A DNA stretch of 64,000 bases from Gilvimarinus xylanilyticus (GCF_024195295.1 NZ_JAMFTH010000002.1:1-64000), one strand, 5' to 3'. Positions 52,605 to 60,753 are shown, counted from the stretch's first letter. The notes: a model not told the origin generated them from the sequence alone. Program-made: numbers and translations.

Positions 52605-53285
52605 ATGAGCCGCGAGCGTTTCGAAACCTTTAAAAAAGCTTTGCGTCAGCGTCAGCCCGACATGACCGTGCTGACCGACAAAGTCCACAAAGCTCAGAAC
52701 ATTTCTGCCATTTTACGCACCGCCGAAGCCGCCGGCATTGGCCACATTCATATGGTACGCCCCGAGCGCGGCCACCTGGTGTATCACAATACCGCGGGCG
52801 GCATAGGCCGCTTTACCAGCCAGACGGTGCACGACACCATTGAAGAGGGCTGCAGCGCCCTGCGCCAACAGGGCTTTACCCTGTATGCCGCCCACTGGTC
52901 CGAGCGCGCCATCGACTACCGCGAAGCCGATTTTACCCGCCCCTTCGCACTCATTATGGGCGCCGAAAAACGCGGCTTATCGGACTATGCCGCCGCCGAG
53001 GCCGACGCCCACCTGACCATTCCCAATATGGGACTGGTCGAAAGCTACAACGTCAGCGTCGCCGCCGCGATTATCCTGCAAACCGCTATGGAACAACGCG
53101 TTCGTGCAGGGTTATACGAGCGCCCCTTGGAAGAAGATGACCACTACTGGACCACCCTGTTCGAATGGATGCACCCCAAAATGGTGAAATACTGCCGCAA
53201 GCACAACCTGCCCTACCCCGACATGGACGAAGACGGCGATATTATCCCACCCCGCGACGAGCGCTACCGACGACCGTTTGATTGA
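52605..53285 (+). CDS. trmH: tRNA (guanosine(18)-2'-O)-methyltransferase TrmH
   Basis: SPOUT-fold methyltransferase that adds 2'-O-methyl to G18 in the tRNA D-loop. The 226-residue product has the N-terminal VLTDKVHKAQNISAILRTAE (about 21-40), LIMGAEKRGLSD near 116-127 and the knot motif IPNMGLVESYNVSVAAAIIL near 140-159. The C-terminal basic/acidic tail is like that of E. coli TrmH (229 residues). It is monocistronic. Confidence 0.93.
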   Translation: MSRERFETFKKALRQRQPDMTVLTDKVHKAQNISAILRTAEAAGIGHIHMVRPERGHLVYHNTAGGIGRFTSQTVHDTIEEGCSALRQQGFTLYAAHWSERAIDYREADFTRPFALIMGAEKRGLSDYAAAEADAHLTIPNMGLVESYNVSVAAAIILQTAMEQRVRAGLYERPLEEDDHYWTTLFEWMHPKMVKYCRKHNLPYPDMDEDGDIIPPRDERYRRPFD

Positions 53286-53463
53286 TATATCCATTTAAGG
53301 GAGTAGCGACTAATAGGCTACTCGTGGTCATCCTCATTTGCCCCGATTACATCTAAACCGGATGCCGTGGGAATACGCGTGTATCAATGTGTAGAAAGCT
53401 TTGGCCCCGAGTCAGCCCACTACCTTGCAGAAGAATGTGAAAGATCCTAATCCCTTTTAATAA
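53286..53463. other. Non-coding start of a 563-bp gap
   Basis: The gap 53286-53848 holds no credible gene. Its first part has no recognisable element. Its middle is repeat element copy B, and its last part (53661-53848) is AT-richer and should include the promoter of the solute-binding-protein gene, with no clear operator seen. Confidence 0.5.
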
Positions 53464-53660
53464 GCCCGCGTCGCCGGGCGTTGCGAGTTACTTTTTTCGG
53501 CAAAAAGTAACCAAAAACCTCGCCCAACAACTGGCCCCTACGGGGTCCCCTCGCTCCAACCAATTTTAGCGGTCGGTCTAAACCGCACGTCCATGTGCGC
53601 TTAGACCTTTCGCGCTCGTCCAAGAGCGCTCAACCCCTAAAATCGGCCTCCACTCGGCTC
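53464..53660. repeat. Dispersed intergenic repeat element, copy B
   Basis: It opens GCCCGCGTCGCCGGGCG and GCGAGTTACTTTT. A perfect hairpin, GTTACTTTTT / AAAAAGTAAC (53487-53511), is followed by GGCCCCTACGGGGTCCCCTCG, and the element closes with AAATCGGCCTCCACTCGGCTC. Blocks and order match copy A at 36364-36571. Hairpins of the GTTACTTTT type occur widely in intergenic repeats of gammaproteobacteria and xanthomonads. Confidence 0.75.
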
Positions 53661-53848
53661 AGTCGTAATTGGGCGAAAACCCCTATCGGTTCCACGGTTA
53701 CAGCTCAATTTAAAAACGGGTCGCTAGGCAATATTCACCCCAATCAAAATAAACACAAAACACACCCAGCCACCCCCAAGGTGGTATTCCCCCCATTCGT
53801 GTAATAGTATCAACCCCGGATTTGATTGAACCCATAACGGAGTAACCC

Positions 53849-54646
53849 ATGACATCTGTGGCAAAAATATTTACCGGCCTGTGCCTGCTGGTAGCCAGTC
53901 TTTTCACCCTGCAAGCGCAAGCCGACACCCTGGACAAGGTGCTGGACAAAGAAACCCTGCGCGTGGGCGTGGCCCTGTTCACCCCCTGGACCATTAAAAA
54001 TGAAAAAGGCGAGCTGAGCGGCTTTGACGCCGATATTGCCCGTAAACTGGCCGCCGATATGGGGGTAAAGCCCGAAATCAAAGTTTACGAGTGGGACGAT
54101 ATTATGCCCGCGCTTAACAAGGGCGAAATTGACGTGATTGCTGCGGGCCTTGCGGTTACCCCCAAGCGCGCCCTGCGCCTGGAATTCTCACAGCCATACT
54201 CCGAATCGGGCGTAGGTTTGGCCACCCACACCGACAAAACCAAACACATCCGCTCGCTGACCGAGCTCAACCACAAAGACATCACCATTGCCGTGGTAAA
54301 CGACAGCATTGGCGCGAGCTTGGCCCCCTCGGTGTTTACCCAGGCGAATATCCAAACCTTCGATACAGCCGATAAGGCCGAAAAAGCCATTCTGGAAGGC
54401 AAGGCCCACGGCTATGTCGCCAGCCAGGCGGTAGTGCGCTTTTTCGCCATGGACAACAGCGACACCATCGACGTCCCCCTGCCCGAGCCGCTGCTTAGCT
54501 ACAAAGTGTCCTTTGGCGTGCGCAAAGGCGACCAGGCACTGCTAAACTTTTTAAATGCTTGGGTGATGGCACGCACAGCTGATCGCTGGTTACCAGCCAC
54601 TCAAGATTACTGGTTTGATAGCCTGGAGTGGCGGGAGGCGCAATAA
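53849..54646 (+). CDS. Periplasmic solute-binding protein, amino-acid ABC type (orphan)
   Basis: A 265-residue protein: signal peptide 1-26 (ending in AQAD), then a type II periplasmic binding fold (SBP_bac_3) with LRVGVALFTPWTIKNEKG (about 36-53), GFDADIARKLAADMG, and VIAAGLAVTPKRALRLEFSQ. No permease or ATPase gene is adjacent. It may serve a transporter encoded elsewhere, or a sensor or membrane-bound lytic-type enzyme. The next gene starts 2 bp after its stop. Confidence 0.85.
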   Translation: MTSVAKIFTGLCLLVASLFTLQAQADTLDKVLDKETLRVGVALFTPWTIKNEKGELSGFDADIARKLAADMGVKPEIKVYEWDDIMPALNKGEIDVIAAGLAVTPKRALRLEFSQPYSESGVGLATHTDKTKHIRSLTELNHKDITIAVVNDSIGASLAPSVFTQANIQTFDTADKAEKAILEGKAHGYVASQAVVRFFAMDNSDTIDVPLPEPLLSYKVSFGVRKGDQALLNFLNAWVMARTADRWLPATQDYWFDSLEWREAQ

Positions 54647-54647
54647 C

Positions 54648-54989
54648 ATGGCGCTTAAAGATACTTTAATGCTCAGCCTGGTCGCTGGCAGTGTCGCGTT
54701 CACCGCAACCGCACAAGACGGCGGCGGGGCCGCCGCCTACGATGAACGTGTGGTGGAGGAAGTCGTGGTACAGGCTCGTGGCTGGCGCAAAGAGGCACCC
54801 GAGCTGGAAATACCCGATACCACCCCGCGCTGGGAAATCTCTGACGAGACTCGCGAAAAAATGCAAAGCCGCATGCAATTTGGCTACGACCCGGTGCTGG
54901 AGGAAATCCGCAACACCGATAACCGCGTGCAGGTGCGCGGCAATATGGCCGAGCCCGAACCCTCTACGGTGTTTCGCGTCAGCTTCTAA
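54648..54989 (+). CDS. Small exported protein with a TonB-box-like motif
   Basis: The ATG at 54648 (GGGAGG ribosome binding site inside the upstream gene) gives 113 residues. A signal peptide (about 1-22, ending in ATAQ) is followed by EEVVVQA (37-43), strikingly like the TonB box region EEVVVTA at the mature N-terminus of many TonB-dependent receptors. The rest (about 45-113) is short, charged and has no barrel or plug. I recognise no family. It is coupled to the solute-binding-protein gene (2-bp gap) and is followed by a strong terminator, so the pair forms a two-gene operon. Confidence 0.75.
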   Translation: MALKDTLMLSLVAGSVAFTATAQDGGGAAAYDERVVEEVVVQARGWRKEAPELEIPDTTPRWEISDETREKMQSRMQFGYDPVLEEIRNTDNRVQVRGNMAEPEPSTVFRVSF

Positions 54990-55000
54990 GTATTCCCCTC

Positions 55001-55025
55001 AGGGCGCCCATCGGCGCCCTTTTTA
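55001..55025 (+). terminator. Rho-independent terminator after the SBP operon
   Basis: A perfect 8-bp stem, AGGGCGCC / GGCGCCCT with loop CATC, followed by TTTTA. It just overlaps the 3' end of the convergent DUF4824-type gene. Confidence 0.9.
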
Positions 55026-55823
55026 TTTCCCACAATCACCCTCACAAGGCTCCACACTGTCAATCCACGGCATTCCCAATGCCCCCAGCGCCAGAGTGGC
55101 CCGGTAGCGAGGTTTAGGTTTAGCCAGCGGTTGCTGATAACTGACCGTAGTGGCACTCACCCCTAGCTGTTGCGCCTGAGACCGACTTACATGAAATTGT
55201 CCCACGCCCCTAAGGCGCACGTTTACCTTACGGGTTTCGCACTCTGCATAGGGTGCAATGCGCGCGGGCAAAAGCAGAACTGGCTCGGAATACTCCGCCG
55301 CTGTCTCAACCAGAGCAGATTCGGTAACGGCGACCGCGACGGCAATCAGGCGCGATGCTCCCTGTCGCTGGCTGGTGAACTGCCGCTGCGCCCGCTCCAG
55401 CGCCTCGATGTCATCTTCGCGGCCGCTGAGCGCCAGGGTTTCAGCGTCGGCCAGGTTTTGCTGATACTGTGCCAGCAAGCGCTGGTAGGGCGCCCCGCCA
55501 TACACCAACAACACAAATCCATCGCGAGAGTCGCGGCGCCCATGGCAATTCTCGCCGCCCAAATCCAATGCATTAAAGGCCGTTTCACTAAGCGCCATAC
55601 TGTGGCTGGGGTAAAAACCATAGCGGGATAAAGGCGAATTGCCCTGCCAACGCAATGATAAAGTGCGGGTGGCATCGTGGGCGCGGGTCGACGCCAGCGC
55701 CAGCTCGCGCTCGGTCAGATCGAGACGCTTTACCTCCCCCCAGTGCCGGTTGATTCCCACTTGGGCCAACATCCAAACGTTAACGCCGACCACCACAATG
55801 GCCGCATAACAGAACAGCTTCAT
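55023..55823 (-). CDS. DUF4824-like membrane-anchored protein
   Basis: The start at 55823 gives 266 residues and an N-terminal hydrophobic anchor (about 2-20, FCYAAIVVVGVNVWMLAQVG). An extracytoplasmic domain follows with LTERELALASTRAHDATRTL near 34-53 and a GRYRATLALGALG-like end. It overlaps the upstream DUF2157 gene by 4 bp (ATGA), so the two are translationally coupled. Its function is unknown; partnership with DUF2157 proteins is the only clue. Confidence 0.75.
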   Translation of the reverse strand: MKLFCYAAIVVVGVNVWMLAQVGINRHWGEVKRLDLTERELALASTRAHDATRTLSLRWQGNSPLSRYGFYPSHSMALSETAFNALDLGGENCHGRRDSRDGFVLLVYGGAPYQRLLAQYQQNLADAETLALSGREDDIEALERAQRQFTSQRQGASRLIAVAVAVTESALVETAAEYSEPVLLLPARIAPYAECETRKVNVRLRGVGQFHVSRSQAQQLGVSATTVSYQQPLAKPKPRYRATLALGALGMPWIDSVEPCEGDCGK

Positions 55824-56887
55824 ACCCCTGCCCCCGCCAGCTTGCGCAGCCGCGAAAACACCACCAGCGCCAACAAAGCCGTAAGCCCCAACAGCAAAAA
55901 GAACAGTGACTTGGGCAACCAATTCCACCACCAATCAAAAAACTTGGTGTAGAGAAACAAAAAGAAAAACACATTGCCGGTAGCCACCACCGGTGCCCAA
56001 CCCCGCTTAACCCCAAGCCCAATGGCGCCGGCGCTGACGGCAAAACCCAACAGCTGATAAACGCCTTCGATGGTGTTGTGCTCCCATGGCAAATAGCTGG
56101 CACGGCCCCAGTTGGCCAACACCAAAATCACCACACACAGGGCGGTCAGTGACAAGACGCGATAAATACTGGCAAAGCCCTCAAAGCGCGCCTGAGAAAT
56201 GACCGAGGGCAGGAAAAACAGCACCAGGGTAGGCAAGATAAAATGCTCAGGGTGCTCACCCACCGACAACCAGTAAGTGCCGCTGTAGGTGGCGCTTTGC
56301 GCGCCAATAAAGGCAAACAGCGCCAATATAGCTACCGCCAACAGCAGCTTCACCCCCAGGGCATAGGCCAACAGCGCCGCGTATACCGCGTAAACCGCCA
56401 GCGCCCCAGGCGAGGGACTAAAATTAAACATCTGCCCCAGTAAAGCGATATTAATCACAAAGCAGGCAAAGCTGATCATAGCGGCGATTTTGGCGAAGTA
56501 ACGGGCCTGCCCATCGCGCTTTGCAATCGCGACCACAAGCGCCAAAGTGAGAAGCGGGGCGGCCACCAACACGGCCACTTGCCACACAGTGCCAAGCAGC
56601 CCCCAGTACTGCTGAAAAAAGAAAAACACACTGGCCGCCAGGGCCCAGGCACCGATAAAGCTGACCACCTGCATGCCCAGACTGAGGCGTTTGGCGCCCT
56701 CCACTAAATCGACATCGTGCGATTGCTGCAGTTGCTGTAACTGCTCGCGATGATAATCGGTTATCGCCTCGCGCTGGCTGTCGCTAAGCGACAGAACCGA
56801 CTCCACTCGCGCCAGCTCGCGGCGAAAAGCGTAAATATCGTCGGCCCGGGCCTGCGCCTGGGGGCGGTTGAGTGCTTCCATCGACAA
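55820..56887 (-). CDS. DUF2157-type polytopic membrane protein
   Basis: A 355-residue protein. A cytoplasmic helical N-terminus (about 1-65, with LSLSDSQREAITDYHREQLQ) is followed by about ten membrane helices to residue 345, the DUF2157 layout. It is coupled to the DUF4824-like gene by a 4-bp overlap. The role of this pair in envelope biology is not established. A good ATG at 56887 opens the frame. Confidence 0.78.
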   Translation of the reverse strand: MSMEALNRPQAQARADDIYAFRRELARVESVLSLSDSQREAITDYHREQLQQLQQSHDVDLVEGAKRLSLGMQVVSFIGAWALAASVFFFFQQYWGLLGTVWQVAVLVAAPLLTLALVVAIAKRDGQARYFAKIAAMISFACFVINIALLGQMFNFSPSPGALAVYAVYAALLAYALGVKLLLAVAILALFAFIGAQSATYSGTYWLSVGEHPEHFILPTLVLFFLPSVISQARFEGFASIYRVLSLTALCVVILVLANWGRASYLPWEHNTIEGVYQLLGFAVSAGAIGLGVKRGWAPVVATGNVFFFLFLYTKFFDWWWNWLPKSLFFLLLGLTALLALVVFSRLRKLAGAGV

Positions 56888-57065
56888 ATTCCTTGTTATT
56901 ATTCACCCGGCAATTGGCACGGCCGCCAGTATTTTAAAGGGCGACAATCAAGTGGATCGGGACCATCAACTTGCTTGCCAGAGTCTGCCGCTACTTTTTA
57001 CTCTGCACAAGTCTTAAACTTCTTTACTTGTCTGCGGCCCCCAGCCGAGGCAAGATATTGCCATC

Positions 57066-57075
57066 TAACCGGTTA
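57066..57075 (+). promoter_or_regulatory. Palindrome TAACCGGTTA before the GH97 gene (possible LacI-type operator)
   Basis: A perfect 10-bp palindrome with a central CG lies 20 bp before the GH97 start. LacI/GalR-family operators have this kind of even, CG-centred symmetry and often control glycoside hydrolase genes. The regulator is not in the window, and a short palindrome can arise by chance. Confidence 0.4.
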
Positions 57076-57094
57076 CAAAATAAAAAGGGTATCT

Positions 57095-59056
57095 ATGAAA
57101 CTGACCTGGCAAGCCGCCACCGGCGCACTGTTACTCGGCACTTTTCTCGCACCACTAAGCCAAGCCGACAGCTTTGAGCTGACCTCTCCCAATGGCGAGC
57201 TGACACTAGACATCAATACCGACGAGGTTCTGCAATGGTCGGCCAGCCTGGACGGCAAACCCGCTATTGCCCCCAGTGAATTGGGGCTGGTGCTCAAAGG
57301 CGACGGCAATATTGCCAGCGAGATCAAAGTAACCTCAGCCGACACCACCGAGGTCGAGAACCTGTTAACCCCCGCCGTCGCGCACAAAAACGCTCAGATA
57401 AAAGAGCATTACCGCGAGCTTAAGCTGCGCTTTGCCAACGGCTATGGGGTGGATTTTAGAGCCTATAACGATGGCGCCGCCTATCGATTTGTGGGCGAAA
57501 ACGACCAGCAAATTGTGGTGCAAGAAGAGATAATGGCACTCAACTTCCCCGAGCTGACCGAGACGTTATTCCCCGAAGAAGAGACCTTAATTTCCCACTA
57601 CGAGCGCCTGTATGTGCCGGAGATTCTGGCCGAGATTGAAGCGCCGCGCTTTGCCTCGCTGCCGGTGTACTTTAACGCCGACGGCATCAATATACTGTTT
57701 ACCGAAAGCGATTTGCGCGATTACCCCGGCCTTTTTGTTGCAGGCACAGGCACCGACGGCGTAACCGCCAAGCATCCGGGCGTCGTCACCAAAGCCACTC
57801 CCATGGCGGGCGCTGAAGACCGCAACCAAGACATCACCATGGCCAAACACATTGCCGACACTAATGGCAATCGCACCTTTCCCTGGCGCCTGGCGGTTAT
57901 CACCGACAGTGATGCCGAGTTAGTGCAAAGCGAGCTGGTGTGGCTGCTGGCCGAAGAAAACCAATTGCCAGACGCCAGCTGGGTAAAGCCCGGCCGCATC
58001 GCCTGGGACTGGTACAACGCCAACAACTTATTCGGCGTGGATTTTGAGGCAGGCTTAAACACCCAGACCTACAAATACTACATCGATTTCGCCGCCGACT
58101 ATGGCTTGGAATACGTCATTCTGGATGAAGGCTGGACCAAAACCACCACCAACATCGTCGAGTCCAACCCCGACATGGACATCCCCGAACTGATTCGCTA
58201 CGGCAAAGAAAAAGGCGTGGGGATTATTCTGTGGGCGCTGTGGGGGCCGCTGGATAAAGACTACCAAAACATCCTTAAAACCTACGGCGAATGGGGCGCG
58301 GCGGGTATTAAAATCGATTTTATGCAGCGCTCAGATCAGTACATGGTGAATTACTACGAAAAAATCGCCAAAGAGGCCGCCAAACACCAGTTACTGGTGG
58401 ACTACCACGGCGGCTTTAAACCCGCCGGCCTGCGCCGCACCTACCCCAATGTTATGACCTATGAAGGGGTTAAAGGCAACGAAAACAACAAGTGGAGCCA
58501 GGACATTACCCCCGAGCACAACGTCACCCTGCCCTTTACCCGCATGGTGGCCGGGCCCATGGATTTCACCCCGGGCGCGCTGCGCAACGCTCACTTGCCG
58601 CAGCATCACGTTAGCCACTTTCGTCCGGTGAGCATCGGCACCCGCGCCCACCAAGTGGCTATGTACGCCGTATACGAAAGCGCCTTGCAGATGCTGTGCG
58701 AGTCGCCTTCAACCTATCAAAAAGAGCCGGAAGTGACCGAATTTATCGCCCACTTCCCCTCGGTTTGGGACGAAACCCGGGTACTGGATGCTTCGGTAGG
58801 TAACTATATTCTGGTAGCCCGACGCAGTGGCGACGCCTGGTACCTGGGCGCCATGACCGACGACACCGCCCGCACCTTAAAAGTCGACTTTAGCTTTTTG
58901 GGCGAAGGCGAGTACCAGCTGGATCTATTGCGCGACGGTCTTAACACCGAACACTACGCCGAAGACTACAAACGCGAACAACGCAGCATCAGCGCCGGAG
59001 ACACCATAGAGATCAACCTGGCCAGCGGTGGGGGTTGGGCTGGGATTGTGCGCTAA
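57095..59056 (+). CDS. GH97 family alpha-glycosidase
   Basis: A 653-residue exported enzyme. The start at 57095 gives a signal peptide (about 1-23, ending in SQADS); the longer open frame from 56750 overlaps the divergent gene. The domains are an N-terminal beta-sandwich (about 24-280), a (beta/alpha)8 barrel (about 281-550, with GRIAWDWYNANNLFGVDFE, LEYVILDEGWT and GIKIDFMQRSDQ) and a C-terminal beta domain. Asp408 in KIDFM sits where retaining, alpha-galactosidase-type GH97 enzymes have their nucleophile, which points to retaining chemistry; this is inference from family knowledge. It probably acts in the periplasm on alpha-glucosides or galactosides. Confidence 0.88.
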   Translation: MKLTWQAATGALLLGTFLAPLSQADSFELTSPNGELTLDINTDEVLQWSASLDGKPAIAPSELGLVLKGDGNIASEIKVTSADTTEVENLLTPAVAHKNAQIKEHYRELKLRFANGYGVDFRAYNDGAAYRFVGENDQQIVVQEEIMALNFPELTETLFPEEETLISHYERLYVPEILAEIEAPRFASLPVYFNADGINILFTESDLRDYPGLFVAGTGTDGVTAKHPGVVTKATPMAGAEDRNQDITMAKHIADTNGNRTFPWRLAVITDSDAELVQSELVWLLAEENQLPDASWVKPGRIAWDWYNANNLFGVDFEAGLNTQTYKYYIDFAADYGLEYVILDEGWTKTTTNIVESNPDMDIPELIRYGKEKGVGIILWALWGPLDKDYQNILKTYGEWGAAGIKIDFMQRSDQYMVNYYEKIAKEAAKHQLLVDYHGGFKPAGLRRTYPNVMTYEGVKGNENNKWSQDITPEHNVTLPFTRMVAGPMDFTPGALRNAHLPQHHVSHFRPVSIGTRAHQVAMYAVYESALQMLCESPSTYQKEPEVTEFIAHFPSVWDETRVLDASVGNYILVARRSGDAWYLGAMTDDTARTLKVDFSFLGEGEYQLDLLRDGLNTEHYAEDYKREQRSISAGDTIEINLASGGGWAGIVR

Positions 59057-59063
59057 GCGCTTG

Positions 59064-59161
59064 TCTGAGGTCTGATGTCTGAGGTCTGATGTCTGAGGTC
59101 TGAGGTCTGAGGTCTGAGGTCTGAGGTCTGATGTCTGATGTCTGATGTCTGATGTCTGATG
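59064..59161. repeat. Heptanucleotide tandem repeat (TCTGAGG/TCTGATG)x14
   Basis: Fourteen consecutive 7-mers start 8 bp after the GH97 stop: seven TCTGAGG and seven TCTGATG, mixed in the first part and ending in five TCTGATG. This is the longest array in the window. The mix of two variants inside one array suggests stepwise duplication and mutation. Confidence 0.95.
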
Positions 59162-59203
59162 ATCAGTATCCGCGACAGCCAAAGCCAATAAAACAGGCTT
59201 TGG

Positions 59204-59310
59204 CGTCAGACATCAGACGTCCGTCATCCGACCCATTCGTTCTGCGTTCTGCGTTCTGCGTTCTGCGTTCTGCGTTCAACAGCATCAGACATCCGACCTC
59301 AGACGTCCGA
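59204..59310. repeat. Compound heptad-phased repeat: degenerate block, (CGTTCTG)x5, inverted block
   Basis: CGTCAGA, CATCAGA, CGTCCGT and CATCCGA (59204-59231) precede five copies of CGTTCTG (59238-59272). CATCAGA, CATCCGA, CCTCAGA and CGTCCGA (59283-59310) follow. The CATCAGA and CCTCAGA units are reverse complements of TCTGATG and TCTGAGG, the units of the array just upstream. The central part is homologous to 38916-38957. Confidence 0.88.
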
Positions 59311-59313
59311 CGA

Positions 59314-60021
59314 TCAATCCCCCAAATACCACTCATCCCGATAGGTCTTCACCATATCCGGCCAGAGAATGGTAAACACCGTCGCCAAAGCGCCGTTACA
59401 AAAACCTTCCGGGAACATCATCAGCACAAACAGCAGGCCGTGTTCGCGCAGCACGGCCAGCGGGGCCTCGCTACCGCTCGCATAAAAAAGCGCAAACGCT
59501 GCGGCACCCAACCACAGGCAGCTAAGCATGGCACCAAAAAAACCGACACCCAGAAAGTAAGTGAACGGATTCTTAAAACGCCAGCGATCCACCAGGAATA
59601 AAACAACCAGCGTCCAGCTGGCGGGCACCAGAACGCTTAAGACAAAATCCACCGGCAAGGTAGCGGGCTCCAATGCCTGTAATGCCTGAGCCCAGCCGTC
59701 CAGACTGCCCCAGAGCGCGAGGCGATATAGCTGCAACGCGACTAGAGCCAGAGCACCAATCACCAACGCCAAATGCCAGCCAAAAATCATGGTCACCACG
59801 GTGATTAGCATGGGGTGAAACCCCAGGCTATCGCGCACCTCAACCTGTAACAGCCAGAACAAGCCCAGCGCCAAAATCGCAGCAAAAAACGCGTGCTGGC
59901 GCTGATTACTTACCGCCAGCTGACGCCAGGGCGCGCGCCATAGCGCCCACCCCAAGGCGGGCAGCGACAGGGCCAGACTCAACCCCAGTAAAATAAGCGA
60001 TGGCGGCAGGAGTAAATTCAT
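59314..60021 (-). CDS. CbiM-like energy-coupling-factor transporter permease (orphan)
   Basis: A 235-residue membrane protein with six or seven helices. It opens MNLLLPPSLILLGLSLAL and ends with MMFPEGFCNGALATVFTILWPD, the CbiM/NikM C-terminal signature. This family forms the substrate-binding component of cobalt/nickel ECF importers. The T and ATPase components (cbiQ, cbiO) are absent nearby, and the N-terminal Met-His metal-binding motif typical of CbiM (MHI) is replaced by MNL. Metal transport is therefore doubtful; function uncertain. Confidence 0.8.
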   Translation of the reverse strand: MNLLLPPSLILLGLSLALSLPALGWALWRAPWRQLAVSNQRQHAFFAAILALGLFWLLQVEVRDSLGFHPMLITVVTMIFGWHLALVIGALALVALQLYRLALWGSLDGWAQALQALEPATLPVDFVLSVLVPASWTLVVLFLVDRWRFKNPFTYFLGVGFFGAMLSCLWLGAAAFALFYASGSEAPLAVLREHGLLFVLMMFPEGFCNGALATVFTILWPDMVKTYRDEWYLGD

Positions 60022-60183
60022 AGCGCTATTGTAACCTGCGCCCTAGCAGGCTGCTGGTGCTTGTTGCCACGCGCGAAGGTGGCTATTCTTCTGTTCTTTA
60101 CACAGACCTGTTTACATTAATTAAACCCCGGCCCTCTTGCGCTGGGCACAAGTTATAGTAATATTGACCAAAAGAGGTAATCC

Positions 60184-60732
60184 ATGGCATCGCTGCAAGA
60201 TCAGCTTAAAAACGCCGGCCTGATAGACGCCAAAAAGGCCAAAAAAATACAGAAAGAGAAACACAAGCAGCAGAAGGTTGCGACCAAGTCCGGCCAGACA
60301 TTGGTCAGCGAGAGTCGCCAAAGCGCCGAGGCCGCGCGCGCCGCTAAAGCCGAGCGCGACCGCGAACTCAACCGCGAGCGTCAGGCCCAGGCCGAGAAAA
60401 AAGCCATTGCCGCGCAGATTAAACAGCTGATCGAGACCAACCGCCAGCCCAAACACGAGGGGCGCGAGTCCGAGCTGGAATACAACTTCACCGACGGCAA
60501 AAAAATTAAAAAGCTGCTGTTGGGCGAGCAGGCCCACGGCCGAATCACTCGTGGCCAACTGAACATTGTAAAGCTGGGCGATACCTACGAACTGGTGCCC
60601 AAGATGATTGCCGACAAAATTGCCGAGCGCGACCCGGCCTATGTACTGGTGGCCAATACCGTCAGCAGCGATGCTCAGGACGAGGACGATCCCTACAAGG
60701 ACTATGTAATTCCCGATGACCTTATGTGGTAG
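60184..60732 (+). CDS. yaiL: DUF2058 family protein (YaiL-like)
   Basis: A 182-residue cytoplasmic protein. The Lys/Gln-rich helical N-terminus (MASLQDQLKNAGLIDAKKAK) extends to about residue 85; the C-terminal domain includes NFTDGKKIKKLLLGEQAHG and ends in the acidic DEDDPYKDYVIPDDLMW. It matches E. coli YaiL in length and order; function unknown, possibly nucleoprotein- or ribosome-associated. The GH10 gene follows 21 bp downstream on the same strand. Confidence 0.88.
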   Translation: MASLQDQLKNAGLIDAKKAKKIQKEKHKQQKVATKSGQTLVSESRQSAEAARAAKAERDRELNRERQAQAEKKAIAAQIKQLIETNRQPKHEGRESELEYNFTDGKKIKKLLLGEQAHGRITRGQLNIVKLGDTYELVPKMIADKIAERDPAYVLVANTVSSDAQDEDDPYKDYVIPDDLMW

Positions 60733-60753
60733 TAACTTTTTAGCAGGTGAATA

